DNA of 64,000 bases from Diospyros lotus (taxonomy: Eukaryota; Streptophyta; Magnoliopsida; Ericales; Ebenaceae). How positions within the stretch are numbered: the stretch's first letter is position 1; every line of letters begins with the position of its first letter. Below are positions 48,212 through 60,240 of this stretch, in pieces. Both the position numbers and the translations under genes were made by a program. Below the pieces are notes generated by a model, which saw only the letters and a list, made by a program, of their open reading frames with translations, searched no databases and had not been told where the DNA came from. Location: the NCBI RefSeq assembly GCF_014633365.1, contig NC_068348.1, positions 1,696,678-1,760,677 of the forward strand, given 5' to 3'.

Positions 48212-48840
48212 TATTGACGTTCAGAATTAACCGACCGTGATTCATAGGCTCGAGATGAGAAAATAAGCCAAAATATAAGAAGGAGAAACAAAATAAAACG
48301 TACACGGGAAGTTTTTACGTGATTCGGTCAGAATGATGCTTACTCCACGATTGTTATCTGGGTATTCTGACAGAGTAACAGTATATTATTCTTCTTATTC
48401 TCTCTTTACAATGATATTTTGACCCCTATTTATAATGAGAGGTGTCTACAATTACATAAAATCCGAAAGTGGAAGGATGACATCATGGAGACAAGATATC
48501 CTTATCAATTCCATAAAACCGAGAGTGAGTTCTGTATTACCAGGGATCTGGTTTGCTTTAGATACAGTAGATGGGTCCCTGTCTCCAATTATTCAGTAGC
48601 AATGTTGCTATGCGAATTGAACGATTAGGCTAGCGAGGTGAAAACATCGTTGGGAGCTTGCTTGGTTGGTCTTAGGAGTTCGCTGGAGCTCACTTGGTTC
48701 CGCAGTTTGAGCTCGGGTCTCAGCGATGTGTGAATTGTTCTGGCGAGCTCGGCTTTGGGCTTATTGGGCTTCTGGCGATTGGGCCAGCCGATCAGGCCGT
48801 GTCTAGCCCATAAGAAGTGGTGCGGGAAATATCCATAACA
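48212..48840 (-). mobile_element. 629-bp solo LTR (unit 2)
   Basis: Second copy, created by the segmental duplication rather than by independent insertion, since the TTTTC target duplication (48207-48211, 48841-48845) and the flanks are shared with unit 1. TATAAATAGGGG on the minus strand. Confidence 0.85.
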
Positions 48841-49000
48841 TTTTCATTTTGTAAGTGCAATAAAAAAAGATATTTTAAATTTTACTTTATTGATAATGTT
48901 TCATAACTTCAAAATGACTTATTTGCTTAATTAGTAGAATATATAATATTTACATACATATACATATACATATATTTTTATATGTTTATATATATATATA

Positions 49001-50553
49001 GAAAAATCTATAGAATAGATAATATATTTATATATAAATACAATATATATATATATAGAGAGAGAAAGAGTATTGGTTGGTAGTGGTGAGTATTTGATCA
49101 GTTCGGTATCAAACCGAAATATTGAAAAAATTGAAGCGAATTGATTGAAGAAAGAGAATATGAACAAAGAGGATGCGTGCGTCTAGATTGAGACGATGAG
49201 GGTCGATAGTGAGTAGTTTGAGAAAGGAAAGTCTCGAAGGCGAAGGGAGTAATTCGATTCGACGAATAGATTATATTTCTTCTTCTAATCTTCCATTATG
49301 TTCTTCACTTCTTTTTCTTTTCTTCTTTAGTTCGGTAAAAAATGATGTTATTTCTTCATTTTGGTGAAGTTTGGATATTTTGGTTTTCTCAACACGAAAA
49401 TCGAACTTAACCAAATTGAAATAACAAAAATTGCCAAAATTTATAATCAAACCTACTGACCTGACCCTTAGCAAAAATTGAACCGAACCAACAATTTCAA
49501 TCGGTTGGGTTAGGTTATTTTAGTTAAACTGAAATTTTGCACACCCTTACTAGTTGGGATATTTTCCAAATCCCTATTGAAAAACTGTTACTCGAGATAC
49601 AATAATTAAATTTTGTAGTGCGGGAGAGATCTAATCATGGTAGGGGCAAGCTTAGAATGAGGTTGTTCAGAAAAAGTTTGAGAGAAGAGCCAAAGTTATC
49701 CAGGAGAAACTCGATCCATTGTCCAGGATAGCTAATGTACATCTAGGAGAGTTGATATGTTCTTTTGGGAAGCCTCTGCAAGATAGAAGGCACGGCAGAT
49801 TTTTCTTGTGCGAACCCTACAATGCTCAAGTTAGAAGAAGTCATGATGTTGTCTAGATGTAGGGAAGACGTATGTGTGAGTATGTATGGGTATGCAGTTT
49901 TGAGTTGTTCGGGAGAAAGAGGTTTCTTTGGGAGAATTAGGGACGAGCAAGAGTTCGGGTAAACCGAACTGAACCGACAAGTTCAGTTTGATTTTTCATT
50001 GGTAGTGGTTCGGTTCGGTTATTTCCCTCAAGATTTTTGGTTATTAGCTTCGATTCGGTTCAATTATTTTTTTCAAGAATTTTGATTATTTGATTAGTTT
50101 TATTTTATTTTATATTATTAACGGGAAAACCAAATCAAATTGACAACCTAACCTTTTTTTATAACTATTGATTTGATTTTTTTGATAAGAATTTCAGTTC
50201 AATTACAATGGGTTAAAATTTGGTTAATTCGATTTTGGTTATTTCGATTAGTTTAGATGACTCAATTTGTTCAGTTCAGTTCAGTTATATGCCTCGGTTC
50301 AGTTAGTGATTTTCAGTCGATTCGGTTCGATTATAACTGATTGCACACCCCTAGGGAGAACTATAGTTGTGCGAGTGCTAAAGTCCAAAGGTTGGGGAAA
50401 AAAGGTCCCCAAAGACGAAGGCTCAGAGGGTATTTATACCCTACGACTGGTGATTGGGACAAGTGGCACACATGTACGGGGACATTATGTTGTCTTGGCA
50501 ATTACACGATATTGTCTCGGGGTTAAACTCAGAAGAAGGCTCGGTGAGAAACC
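49001..50553. other. Intergenic DNA with dispersed repeat traces
   Basis: No gene is supported. The tracts at 49085-49560 and 49945-50355 contain CGGTTCGGTT/AACCGAAC-type degenerate strings, with TTGCACACCC at their ends. This is the common plant dispersed repeat type also seen near 16955-17400. 50356-50553 is unassigned sequence into which the Sirevirus-like element inserted. Confidence 0.45.
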
Positions 50554-52278
50554 TGTTGTATCATATTTTTTGGTATATGAGAAAAAGAGTTTTTGATGAA
50601 AAATCTATCCTTGAGATAATCATGTTTCAAAATAGGCTTCATATTTCGAAACAATGCATAAGTAGTTTTTAGGCGCGCTAGCTTAAATGTTTGAAAGAAT
50701 CCAAATGCATGAATGATGTTTCGAAACTAAGTGTCTATGTTTCGAAACACTATTCTTATATGTTTCTATATATGTTTCAAAATAGGCTTGGTCTAGATTT
50801 CATTGTTTGCTAAATCCGCATATCATATTTCGAAACCTATATTGAATTTAAGAAGTATGTTTCGAAACCCACCCTATTATGTTTCGAAACCTATGTCTCT
50901 GTCTGCTGTACATCCAACTGTTTATTTTGAGTTGCATATGTTTTGAAAGAAGTTTTCGAAGTAGATTTCGAAACCTCATGTCTATGTTTTGAAACTTCTG
51001 ACTCTATGTCAGTAGAATATTTTTCAAAACCAGGTAGCATGGGAGCTAAGTGTTTGTTTTATCAAAAAACCATTTAAATATCCTTTTGAAGTAATCTCTC
51101 CATGCCCTGCATTATCTCTTGTTAAATGTCTAAGTGGAGACTATTTTTATATTCTATTGTCCATAAGATTCCTCAAGGACATTGTCTCCCACTTGTCTGT
51201 GTCTCTAAGTGCTTTGTCCAGCTGGAAGCTGTGATGTTTCGAAACCTTGGTCAAGTTCTATGATGTTTCGAAATATAGTATGTATGTTTTGAAACCTACT
51301 TTTCTAATCTTGTCTTTAACGGCTATTTCTAGTCAGAACTATGTTTCTCAATATATATAGCAGGTCTTTAAAGATGTAAGAACAGACACAACACACAAGA
51401 AAAAAGAGAGCAAGCACTTATTCATCTATACTCTCAAGAGACACACGTTACACTCACAAGCACATGTGAATGAAAACAGTTGAGAAAGATTTCAACGAAG
51501 ATCCTCTGTATCCATCTTCAAGTGTGCTGTGTGAAGTGAAAAAGGAGAAGCAAGCCAAAGCATTCATTCATCTATGCTCTCCAACTTTCAAACCAAAGAG
51601 GTTTGTTCAGCCGTGTTTTGGTAAGTCGTTTTAATTACGTAAATCCATTGGGCTGTAAGAGGTAAACTTTATTTATCTTGTTTAAAGCTGTAAGGTTTGA
51701 GTTGAGCCTAAAACTCACAAGTTGTAAGGTTCGAGTTTATCCCGAAAAAGCTCATTGTGGTAAATGTTTGAGTTAAGCCATAAAAACTCATTGTGTAAGG
51801 TTTTAGGGTGAACCGTGGCAAAACCCTTGGTGTGTTGATCACTAAGTGAAAAGTGATTGTGGTTGAAAATCCTTCAAGTGGGTAAGCTTAAAGGTAATGG
51901 AGTAGGCAGGTGCCGAACCACTATAAATCTCGTGTGGTCGTGCCTTGACTATCTCATTGGTTTATTGGTGTTATCTGTGTATTCAAAAGAATCGTTTTTC
52001 AAAAGTAAAAGAAGTTTCGAAATAAGCTAATCAGAAAACAAGGTTTCGAAACATACTACAGTTGGTTTCAAAACACACATTCCAGTAAGTAAGATTTCGA
52101 AACATACTCACTTGTGCTTTGAAACATACTTAACAGAGAGGTCAGTTTCGAAACATACTCCTTCAAGTTTCGAAACCTAGTATCCTGATTAACTAAAGTT
52201 CATCAAATTTCTTAAAATCACCCAAATCCCAATTCACCCCCCCTCTTGGGATATATTTACCATTATATAGAACTAACA
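50554..52278 (+). repeat. 5' LTR of the Sirevirus-like element
   Basis: TGTTGTATCAT...ACTAACA, 1725 bp. A TATA box (AATATATATAGCAGG, about 51350) puts transcription start near 51380, so U3 is about 0.83 kb. More than a dozen copies of the palindrome GTTTCGAAAC, or one-base variants, are spread over U3 and U5. Confidence 0.95.
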
Positions 52279-52280
52279 AT

Positions 52281-52295
52281 TGGTATCAGAGCAAG
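52281..52295 (+). other. Primer-binding site (initiator tRNA-Met)
   Basis: TGGTATCAGAGC two bases after the 5' LTR is complementary to the 3' end of plant initiator tRNA-Met, the usual primer of Copia elements. The open frame that begins here by reading TTG as a start is not the gag start. Confidence 0.9.
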
Positions 52296-52342
52296 GTCTC
52301 TTTGTGTTTTGTAGGCCTAATCGCCAAAGAGCAAAGATCCAA

Positions 52343-55300
52343 ATGGCATTCAACACCGATTTCAAGTTGGAAGGACAGAACGCCTCAAGACCACCATACT
52401 TTGATGGCTCAAACTACACCTACTGGAAAACCAGAATGAGGTATTTTCTAATGCAAAGTACTGAACTATATACATGCATATCTAGCACAATAACTTTACC
52501 GGAACCTCCTACTAGTGGTTGGAGTGAACAAGAAAAACACACAAATGAGATAAATGCCAGAGCTATCAACATATTACACTGTGCATTAAGTCCAGCAGAG
52601 TTCAATAGGATCATCTCATGTAGTACAGCTAAAGAAATTTGGGATCACTTAGAAGTAACACACGAGGGAACAAAGAAAGTGAAAAGTACCAAAATCGCAA
52701 TTCTCACTAGTGAATATCAAAACTTTGAAATGCATGCTAGTGAATCTATTAAGGAAATGTTTACTAGGTTCAATGACATTGTAACCAACTTACAAGCCCT
52801 AGGAAAAACAATCACCACAGAAGAAAAGGTTCAAAAGATCTTAGGAAGCCTACCATCTATTTGGGAACCAAAAGTCACGGCAATAGAAGAAGCTAGAGAC
52901 ACATCTACTCTTACTATGGATGACTTACTAGGCTCACTGTTAAGTCTTGAGATTAAGCTAAAAAGAAAAGACTCGAATGAGTTAAAACTAAAATCTTTAG
53001 CATTAAAAGCCAAAGAAGATGATGAAAGTGAAACGAATGATGAAACTAAAGATGTAGCATTGCTCACAAAGCGTTTTAACAAATTCATAAGAAAGGGAAA
53101 ATTTCCTAAAAGAAAACTCAATGATAACAAGAAAATTTCCAAAGAAACTACTTATGAAATGAATTGTTTTGAGTGTAAGATGTTGGAATCGTAATTCCCC
53201 GTAACGAAAATCGATTTTTCGTACGATAAAAAAAAACGATTAGGATTCGTTCACTTTTATGTGTTAACTTGAAACTAAAACAATTATATATAAGAAATAA
53301 AACACAAAGGAGATAAGACGGTTACCCTTGAAGCGTGCTTTAATTCTTACTAGCGATTCCACAATCAAGAATCCTTCTTTTGAGAACTCCTTCAAACCTC
53401 CAAGCCTTCTCCGGTGTTCTTCAAGAATTCCAAGGAAATCTCTACACTTTTCTTGTTTTCAAAAGAATCAGATTCATCTTGTGTGTGGGCACAAGATATA
53501 AGAATGTAATAATTACCAATTTTGAAAAATCATATTTTCCAAAATAAGTTGGACAATCAAATATATGAATTTAGAAAGAAAAAGGGAAACTTCCTTTTTC
53601 CTACCCTAAAATCACTCATATCAACCACCTAATACGTATCTTCCAATTTTAGCAGATTGGAACGTATTTAATTATGATATCTGTCTAGATACATTGCAGT
53701 CATTTATGGTACTGCCAATGATCAAGCGATTTGTCCAAAAATATCTGATAATTTCAGTGTAATCCCTTTTAAATTATAACTTTATAATTTAAATCCAATT
53801 CTTATTTTGAAGCCACCAGAGGGACCTGATCGGACTCAATTGACTTAAGCTCCAATAATTTAATTTTGACTCAGTCAACTCTTGACTAGTCAAAATTAAT
53901 TTATTAATTTTGTTCTATTCCACTAAAAGAACGAAATTGCACTCTCAAGTCAATGGATATTATTGAAGTAATAAAATCAATAATTTTATCCTCTAACAAA
54001 ATGATCCTACACATGACCCCCGTCAATCATTTAGAATATTTGAAATTGAGCTAAAATGACCAAAGAGCTCTTTCAAAATATTTATAATTCCTCAAGTCCC
54101 ATTTTCGATCTGACAATTGATCGTGATCATATCACAATAATAATTTGACTAGAACCGTCAAATTACTGAGCTCAGATTTAACTGTCTATCGAAAAATCCC
54201 TTGAGTTAATGATTGTACCTTATACAGGTGACGGATTCCGTATTGTAAATATATGTTCCTCATTACTTCACTTTAATTCCCGAAGTATCGAGATATTGAT
54301 TAATAATTTTAATCGCACTCTTTGATACTTCAAAGAAGTTCAAGTTAATAATCAAAGTCCATTATTTACTCAGGATTAAGGTCTCGTGTACAATATGTTA
54401 AAAAGAATTTAATTTCACATGGTCATTGTTGCAAATTAAATTCAACTTGACCCAGTCCAATATATCTAAAATATACTTTTAATTTTACTGCGAAAGTCAA
54501 AGATAAACTTTTAGTAAAATTAAAACGACCTTATCAGAATAAAGTGTTCGCAATTTATTCACTAGTCGTGGACAACAAATTTAGATCGCATTATAAATAG
54601 AATCTTTTTGTACTTAACAACTTAAGTACTCGATTTATAACATCTTTACGATCATCGAACAATAGCTCAAAAAGAAATCAATACATATTAATACTTATTT
54701 CGAATGTCGACAAAAAACACATAAAGATATACTCTTGGGCACATATGGTCTAACATAAGAAACCAGGACACATCAAGGCAGATTGTCCTCTCCTCAAAGT
54801 TCACAAGAAAGGGAAGAAAAAGAAAGCATTAGCCACATGGAGCAGTGATGAATACTCCTCATCAAATTCAAGCAAACAAGAAGAGAATGCTAACTTTTGT
54901 CTTATGGCTAAAGGAGAAGAAGAGGTAAATTCCAGTTCATCTAGTTGTGATTCATGGTCATTTAATTCCTTGCAAGATGAGTATAATTTATTATTAGATA
55001 CTTACAATAAGATTCTAGCCAAAAATAAAATTCTAAAAAGTTTTTCAACTAACAAAGAAAAAGAAAACAATGATCTGAAAATTGCCTATGATAATTTAGA
55101 AAGGATCATGAGAGAAAAAGATGAAGAAATTGAAAACTGGAAAATCAGATTTTCAGAATTGGAAAACAAAAACAATGACTTATTAGAATCTTTCGAAAAA
55201 CTCTTAGAGGGAAAGAATAAGCTAGAAATGATTTTGAGAAGTCAAAAACTTTTCGGAGACAAAAGAGGGATCGGTTATACAACTAATACACCATCTACTT

Positions 55301-55383
55301 CAACAACAAAATTTGTTAAAGAAAAAGTACCATACAAGCCACCATCACTTAAAAAACATGCTGGTCACCATTTTCATTATTAA
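52343..55383 (+). pseudogene. Sirevirus-like gag, interrupted by a solo LTR
   Basis: Starts MAFNTDFKLEGQNASRPPYFDG, typical of the Copia gag (UBN2) family. The zinc knuckle begins CFECK at 53168 and is cut by the insertion at 53181-54755; KPGHIKADCP continues afterwards in the same frame, ignoring one copy of the 5-bp target duplication. A Ser/acidic segment and a heptad-rich coiled coil follow (about 54960-55240). The frame ends with TAA at 55381-55383. The large gag with a coiled coil fits Sireviruses. A second knuckle-like motif downstream (YNKKGHHIKQC region, about 55420) lacks one Cys and lies past the stop. Confidence 0.88.
53181..54755 (-). mobile_element. 1.58-kb solo LTR inserted in the gag zinc knuckle
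   Basis: TGTTGGAATCG...GGTCTAACA bounded by the 5-bp duplication TAAGA (53176-53180 and 54756-54760). There is no internal coding sequence, primer site or polypurine tract, so it is a solo LTR. On the minus strand a TATA-like CTTATATC near 53495 followed by a transcript-like leader suggests minus orientation, with moderate certainty. Confidence 0.88.
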
Positions 55384-55589
55384 AGCTTCTATAGAAAAAC
55401 AAATGTGACTTATCATTATTGTAACAAGAAGGGACATCATATTAAACAATGCTATATAAGAAAAAATGCTTACAGATTAAATTTGATTTGGATTCCAAAA
55501 GTTAAAGATGACATGATTGCTAACATTGTTGGACCCAAAGAGGTTTGGGTACCAAAGGTACCAATATGATGTATTTCTCGTAGGCAAGC

Positions 55590-57020
55590 TTGGCATCCAA
55601 GGAGGCAAAGAAGAAATGGTATCTTGATAGTGGATGCACCAAGCACATGACAAGAGATAAAACTCAATTCGTCTCTCTCACTTACAAAGAAGGAGGTAAT
55701 GTTATCTATGGAGACAAATCAAGAGGTAAAATACTTGGCCATGGCATAGTTGGTTTAGGTAGAACCAAAATTGAAAATGTATGCCTTGTTGATGGCTTAA
55801 AACACAACTTGCTAAGTATAAGCCAATTATGTGATAAAGGTCACAAAATCATCTTTGAATCAAATAAATGCAATGTCTATGATTTTAAATCAAATGAACT
55901 CATTTTTTCTGGAAATAGACACGGAAATGTGTATGTTATCTGGCTTGATGATGTTGTGCTTAAACATGAAAATTGTTTGATTGCCTCAAATGCAAATCTG
56001 TCTTGGATATGGCATAAGAAGCTAGGACATGCTAACATGAACTTAATTGATAAATTAGCTAGAAAACATCTAGTTAGAGGCTTGCCTAACATAAAATTTA
56101 AAAAGGATCTTGTTTGTGATATTTGCATGAAAGGAAAACAAACTAGATTTTCATTTAAGCCTATCAACTCGGTTAGCACATCTAGACCTTTAGACTTACT
56201 TCACCTAGATTTGTTTGGCCCTATGAGGACTCAAAGTCTAGGAGGAAAATCCTATACCTTAGTCATAGTAGATGATTTTTCAAGGTTTACATGGGTATTA
56301 TTCTTAGGAAGCAAAAATGATGCATTTAAATCATTCTCTAGATTATGCAAAAGACTCCAAAATGAACAAGACTTAAAGATAAAGCAAATAAGAAGTGATC
56401 ATGGTGGAGAGTTTGAGAATCAAGAATTTAAATTCTTTTGTCAAGAAAATGGAATTCATCACAATTTCTCAGTTTCAAGAACAACCCAACAAACTGGAGT
56501 TGTTGAAAGAAAGAATAGAACTCTTATAGAAATGTCTAGAACTATGTTGCTAGAAAATGACTTGCCAAAGTATTTTTGGGCTGAAGCTGTAAATACAACT
56601 TGTTATGTTCTTAATAGGGTATCAATAAGACTTATCATCAAGAGAACCCCATATGAACTATATAAACACAATAAACCCAATATTTCATATTTTCATCCTT
56701 TTGGGTGCAAATGTTTTATTCTAATCAATGGAAAGGACCATCTAGGAAAATTTGATGCTAAAAGTGACGAAGGCTTATTCATAGGTTATTCATCTCAAAG
56801 TAAGGCCTATCGAGTCTTTAACGAAAGAACACTAGTCATAGAAGAATCAATTCATATAATGTTTGATGAAAATCCAGAAATAAGAAAGAATGACGATGAT
56901 CTAGAAATCATTTCAAATAAGATAAATCAGCTTCAAATCAATGAAGAAGAAAATCAAACCAATATTCAAAATCTTGAAAAACAAAAAAAAGGATGGGTTG
57001 AAGCTATGAGAATGAACTAG
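55590..57020 (+). pseudogene. Sirevirus-like pol part 1: protease and integrase
   Basis: Begins at about LASKEAKKKWYLDSGCTKHMT, where WYLDSGCTKHM is the Copia protease core (D-S-G). A GAG-pre-integrase HHCC region follows (WHKKLGHAN...CDICMKGK, about 56010-56140). The integrase core has HLDLFGPM, VDDFSRF, SDHGGEF and VVERKNRT (about 56200-56530), so the D,D,E triad is kept. GFIGYS-type and late integrase motifs follow. The frame ends early at 57018 because of the rearrangement described for 56990-57127. The first codon is TTG and there is an in-frame TAG just before it, so the true start depends on the missing gag-pol junction. Confidence 0.9.
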
Positions 57021-57089
57021 ATCTTCTTTTAGAGAAAATAGCAATCTAGCTCTAATTTCTCAAATAGAACCAAAAAGTATTCAAGAAAC

Positions 57090-58571
57090 TCTAAATGATG
57101 ATGGATGGGTTGAAGCTATGAGAATGAAGTTTAGTGTCTTGTACCTGAACCATCAAATCATCCTATCATAGGAACAAAATGGGTATTTAGAAACAAGCTT
57201 AATGAGAATGGAAACATCATTAGAAATAAGGCTAGATTAGTTGCTCAAGGATATAGTCAAGAGGAAGGCATTGACTATGATGAAACCTATGCTCCAGTAG
57301 CAAGATTGGAAGCTATAAGAATCCTATTATCTTTCTCATGCTACAAGAACTTCACCTTATACCAAATGGATGTTAAGAGTGCATTTCTAAATGGTTTCAT
57401 TTCAGAGCAAGTGTTTGTAAGACAACCTTTCGGTTTTGAAAATCCAAAATATCCAAATCATGTATACAAGCCTACTAAAGCCCTATATGGTTTAAAACAG
57501 GCTCCTAGAGCTTGGTATGAAAGGCTAAGTAAGTTTCTTATAGAAAATGGATTTCAAAGAGGAAAGGTAGATACAACACTTTTCATCAAAAAGAAAAGAA
57601 ATGATATATTGATTGTCCAGATTTATGTTGATGACATTATATTTGGATCATCAGATCCTAGTCTATGTGATGAATTTTCCCTAATGATGCAAAATGAATT
57701 TGAAATGAGCATGATGGGAGAATTAAATTATTTCTTAGGTCTTCAAATCAGGCAAACTCCTAAAGGAACTTATCTAAGTCAAACTATATATATAAAAGAA
57801 ATCTTAGCTAAATTCGGAATGAATGAGAGTAAGCCTATCTCTACCCCCATGAGTTCGTCAAACGAAATTGATAAAGATGAGAAAGGGAAATCGATAGACC
57901 AAAAGCTATATAAAGGAATCATTGTCTCTTTGTTATATTTAACAGCCTCTAGACCCGACATTGTATTTAGCGTGGGTATGTGTGCTAGGTATCAAGCCAA
58001 TCCAAAAGAGTCTCATTTAAAAGCTACTAAAACAATTTTAAGATATATCAAAGGATCATAAAACTTATGTCTATTCTATGCAAAATCAAAAGATTTCAAG
58101 CTAAAGGCTTTTATCGATGCTGATCATGGAGGATGTAAAATTGATAGGAAGAGCACAAGTGGAATATGTCACTTTCTAGGAAATTCTTTAGTGTTTTGGG
58201 CCAGCAAGAAGCAAAACACCGTTGCTTTGTCCTCAACCGAAGCTGAGTATGTAGCAGCAAGTTTGTGTTGCACACAAGTTTTATGGATTAAACATCAACT
58301 AGAAGACTATGGCGTTCATCTAGAAAGAACCCCAATCAAGTGTGATAACACGAGCACAATAGCTTTATCCAAAAATCCTGTATTCCATGCAAGAACCAAA
58401 CATATTGAGATCAAACACCATTTTTTAAGGGATCATGTCCAAAAGGAAGATATTGTTTTAGAATTCTTAAACACAAACCATCAAGTAGCCGATATCTTTA
58501 CCAAACCTTTGGAGGGTGCCAAGTTTGAACACTTTAGATCGTGCCTTAACCTGCTAGAAATCAAGTTCTAG
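57090..58571 (+). pseudogene. Sirevirus-like pol part 2: reverse transcriptase and RNase H
   Basis: Reverse transcriptase motifs: TKWVFRNK (about 57175), KARLVAQGYSQEEGIDYDETYAP, YQMDVKSAFLNGF, GLKQAPRAWYE, and an intact YVDDIIFG box (about 57627-57650). A nonsense codon TAA at 58059-58061 separates it from RNase H, where FIDADHGG, STSGICHFLG, SSTEAEYVA, KHIEIKHHFLRD and the closing VADIFTKPL are clear. The end is at 58571. Apart from the upstream frameshift and the one stop, the domains are well kept. Confidence 0.92.
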
Positions 58572-58599
58572 ATTTAGTTTTATCGAATTTTTGAATCTA

Positions 58600-58880
58600 A
58601 GTGTTTCTGCTTAAGGAAGTTTCGAAACATCTTTTCTATGTTTCGAAACATGTGCTGTAACGAGTAAATCGTGTTTTGAAACATCATATATTCTTATTTC
58701 GAAACACAATTTCCAGAGAGTGTTATTTCGAAACATACTTGATCCGTGTTTCGAAACCTATTTTCCAGAGAGTGTTATTTCGAAACATACTTGATCTATG
58801 TTTTGAAACCAGTTTTCCAGAGAGGTATATTTCAAAACATAAGGATCATATTTCGAAACCTAAAGTCGGGATTATAAATA
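58600..58880 (+). repeat. GTTTCGAAAC palindrome array downstream of pol
   Basis: At least seven TTTCGAAAC motifs plus variants within about 260 bp. Part is a tandem unit of about 62 bp that contains TTTTCCAGAGAGTGTTATTTCGAAAC-type text repeated near 58709, 58763 and, diverged, 58813. It is the same motif as in the LTRs, but lies in the internal non-coding region. Confidence 0.9.
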
Positions 58881-59014
58881 TCCAAACGGTTTCAAATCTT
58901 CATTTCCTCCGAAATCTTCTCTCTATTTCAAAACCCTAGCCGTCGAAACCTCTCTCCTCTTCACTCTCACTCGAAATCTCTCTCAATCTATCAATCCAAT
59001 CGTGCAAATCAGTC

Positions 59015-60240
59015 ATGGTTAGGTCAAAGAGATCCGCCGGAAAGCGTCAACGCACTCATGTCTCGCCGTCTCCTCCTCCTCAAGAGTTCAATGATGACTT
59101 TTCTACTCCTCAAGCCTACCAATCCTTCAAATTGCTATTTGAAAAATGTGAGGTAAATCCCGGTCGCCCATTTGAATTGATGTGTTAGAAAAGGCGAACT
59201 TTTCCTACCTACAGTTGTTAAGAGATAGAAAATGGTTGCAACTTTTGAAGTTTAGATCCTCAGTTTTTCTAGACCATGTTTGAATCCTCTATTCAAATGC
59301 TCAAACACACTTTGATGGGCATGAGTATACTGATTGTTTTCACACTTTTCTTCAAAACACCGAATTCGAAATTAGCCCTAGTGTAATAGCTAAATTTTTG
59401 AACATTCTTGCTGAAGGAGACATCTACATTCCCTATACTTTCAAGTCCCTAGATGCTTATCGAAAAATTTCTGGAAACCCACATCTCAAACAAGCTTTCA
59501 CCAATATAAATGCCTTATCATTTGATTTTCGTATTCTTCATATTATTATTTGTCAAGTTTTACATCTTAGAAAGGGAAATTATGCTAAGCTTTATCCCGA
59601 GGACTTATGGTTCATGGAAAACAAACCGATCAATCTTTCCTCAATCATGTGCAATAAAATGGTAAATGCTCATGCTCATCATAAGCAATCACTTCCGTAC
59701 GGTTGCTTTCTCTCAGCATTTATCAAAACCAAGTTCCCATCTATCCAATCCTCATCTATTCTTCTGGTATCCAAACTCACTCTTTTCGATCACACATCCC
59801 TAACAAAAATGGGATACATATATGATGATGTGAACAAAAGGTATACCAAAATGATTCATCGCCACCAAAGATTTAGTTTTGAAATGGACGCATAAGCAGA
59901 AGAACAAGTGGCAAAAGAAGCTGAGGAAGAAGAAGAAGAAGAAGAAGATGATGCTCCAGCCTCTGACGCTGGACCCTCCTCTAGAGTCACCCCTGACATG
60001 TTAGCATCACTTCAGTCTACTATAGCTGAAGGCTTTGCATCTATGACTCGGAAGTTCGATGACGTTTTGGCTATTCAAGCCACCTTTGGGACTCAGCTGC
60101 AAGCATTAAACTACAAAGTCAATGACAATCACCACCAAACGAAAGACTACCTTGACAGTCTTAGGGATCAACTAGGAAACTTAGAAGAGTTGGTCGCAAG
60201 TCACCCAAGTCTTAGTGCTCCTAACTCCCCATCTCCCTAG
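59015..60240 (+). pseudogene. Envelope-like / plant-transposon-protein region of the Sirevirus-like element
   Basis: Starts MVRSKRSAGKRQRTH at 59015. Frameshifts and stops occur at about 59185-59400, then a good frame runs 59398-59895 and continues in the same frame to 60240 after a single TAA at 59893-59895. The middle section (LRKGNYAKLYPEDLW, KPINLSSIMCNKM, LPYGCFLSAFIK) resembles the envelope-like or putative plant transposon protein family found between pol and the 3' LTR in some Copia and Gypsy elements. The C-terminus has a poly-Glu/Asp run and a probable coiled coil. No convincing signal peptide or membrane segment is seen. Its function is unknown; the family assignment is from memory. 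Confidence 0.7.

Larger units (their letters stand above)
43548..49000. repeat. Tandem duplication of an approx. 1.34-kb unit, split by a 2.76-kb insertion
   Basis: Unit 1 (about 43548-44906) and unit 2 (about 47664-49000) are nearly identical throughout: the same palindrome arm, the same 629-bp solo LTR, the same TTTTC target duplication. The two copies differ by rare substitutions. Unit 1 ends in ATATACAATATTAATAACTA..., giving an inverted copy of the unit start. Unit 2 ends at the TATATA run at about 49000. The short open frames at 43820 and 47938 are duplicated non-coding DNA. Confidence 0.9.

Noticed and set aside
43820..48628. Duplicated short frames (MVLELISSST... and MTPIYSERC...)
   Set aside because: They are paired only because the 1.34-kb unit is duplicated; the second lies inside a solo LTR.
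50267..50596. 109-codon plus-strand frame spanning the Sirevirus left border
   Set aside because: It crosses the boundary of the insertion and has no family resemblance.
50554..52278. Regularly repeated palindrome, considered as a CRISPR-like array
   Set aside because: Spacing is irregular, the repeat is only 10 bp, the host is a plant, and the motifs lie in retrotransposon LTRs.
54904..55383. Coiled-coil frame of 159 codons as an independent host gene
   Set aside because: It is in frame with, and is the C-terminal part of, the Sirevirus-like gag, after removal of the inserted solo LTR from consideration.
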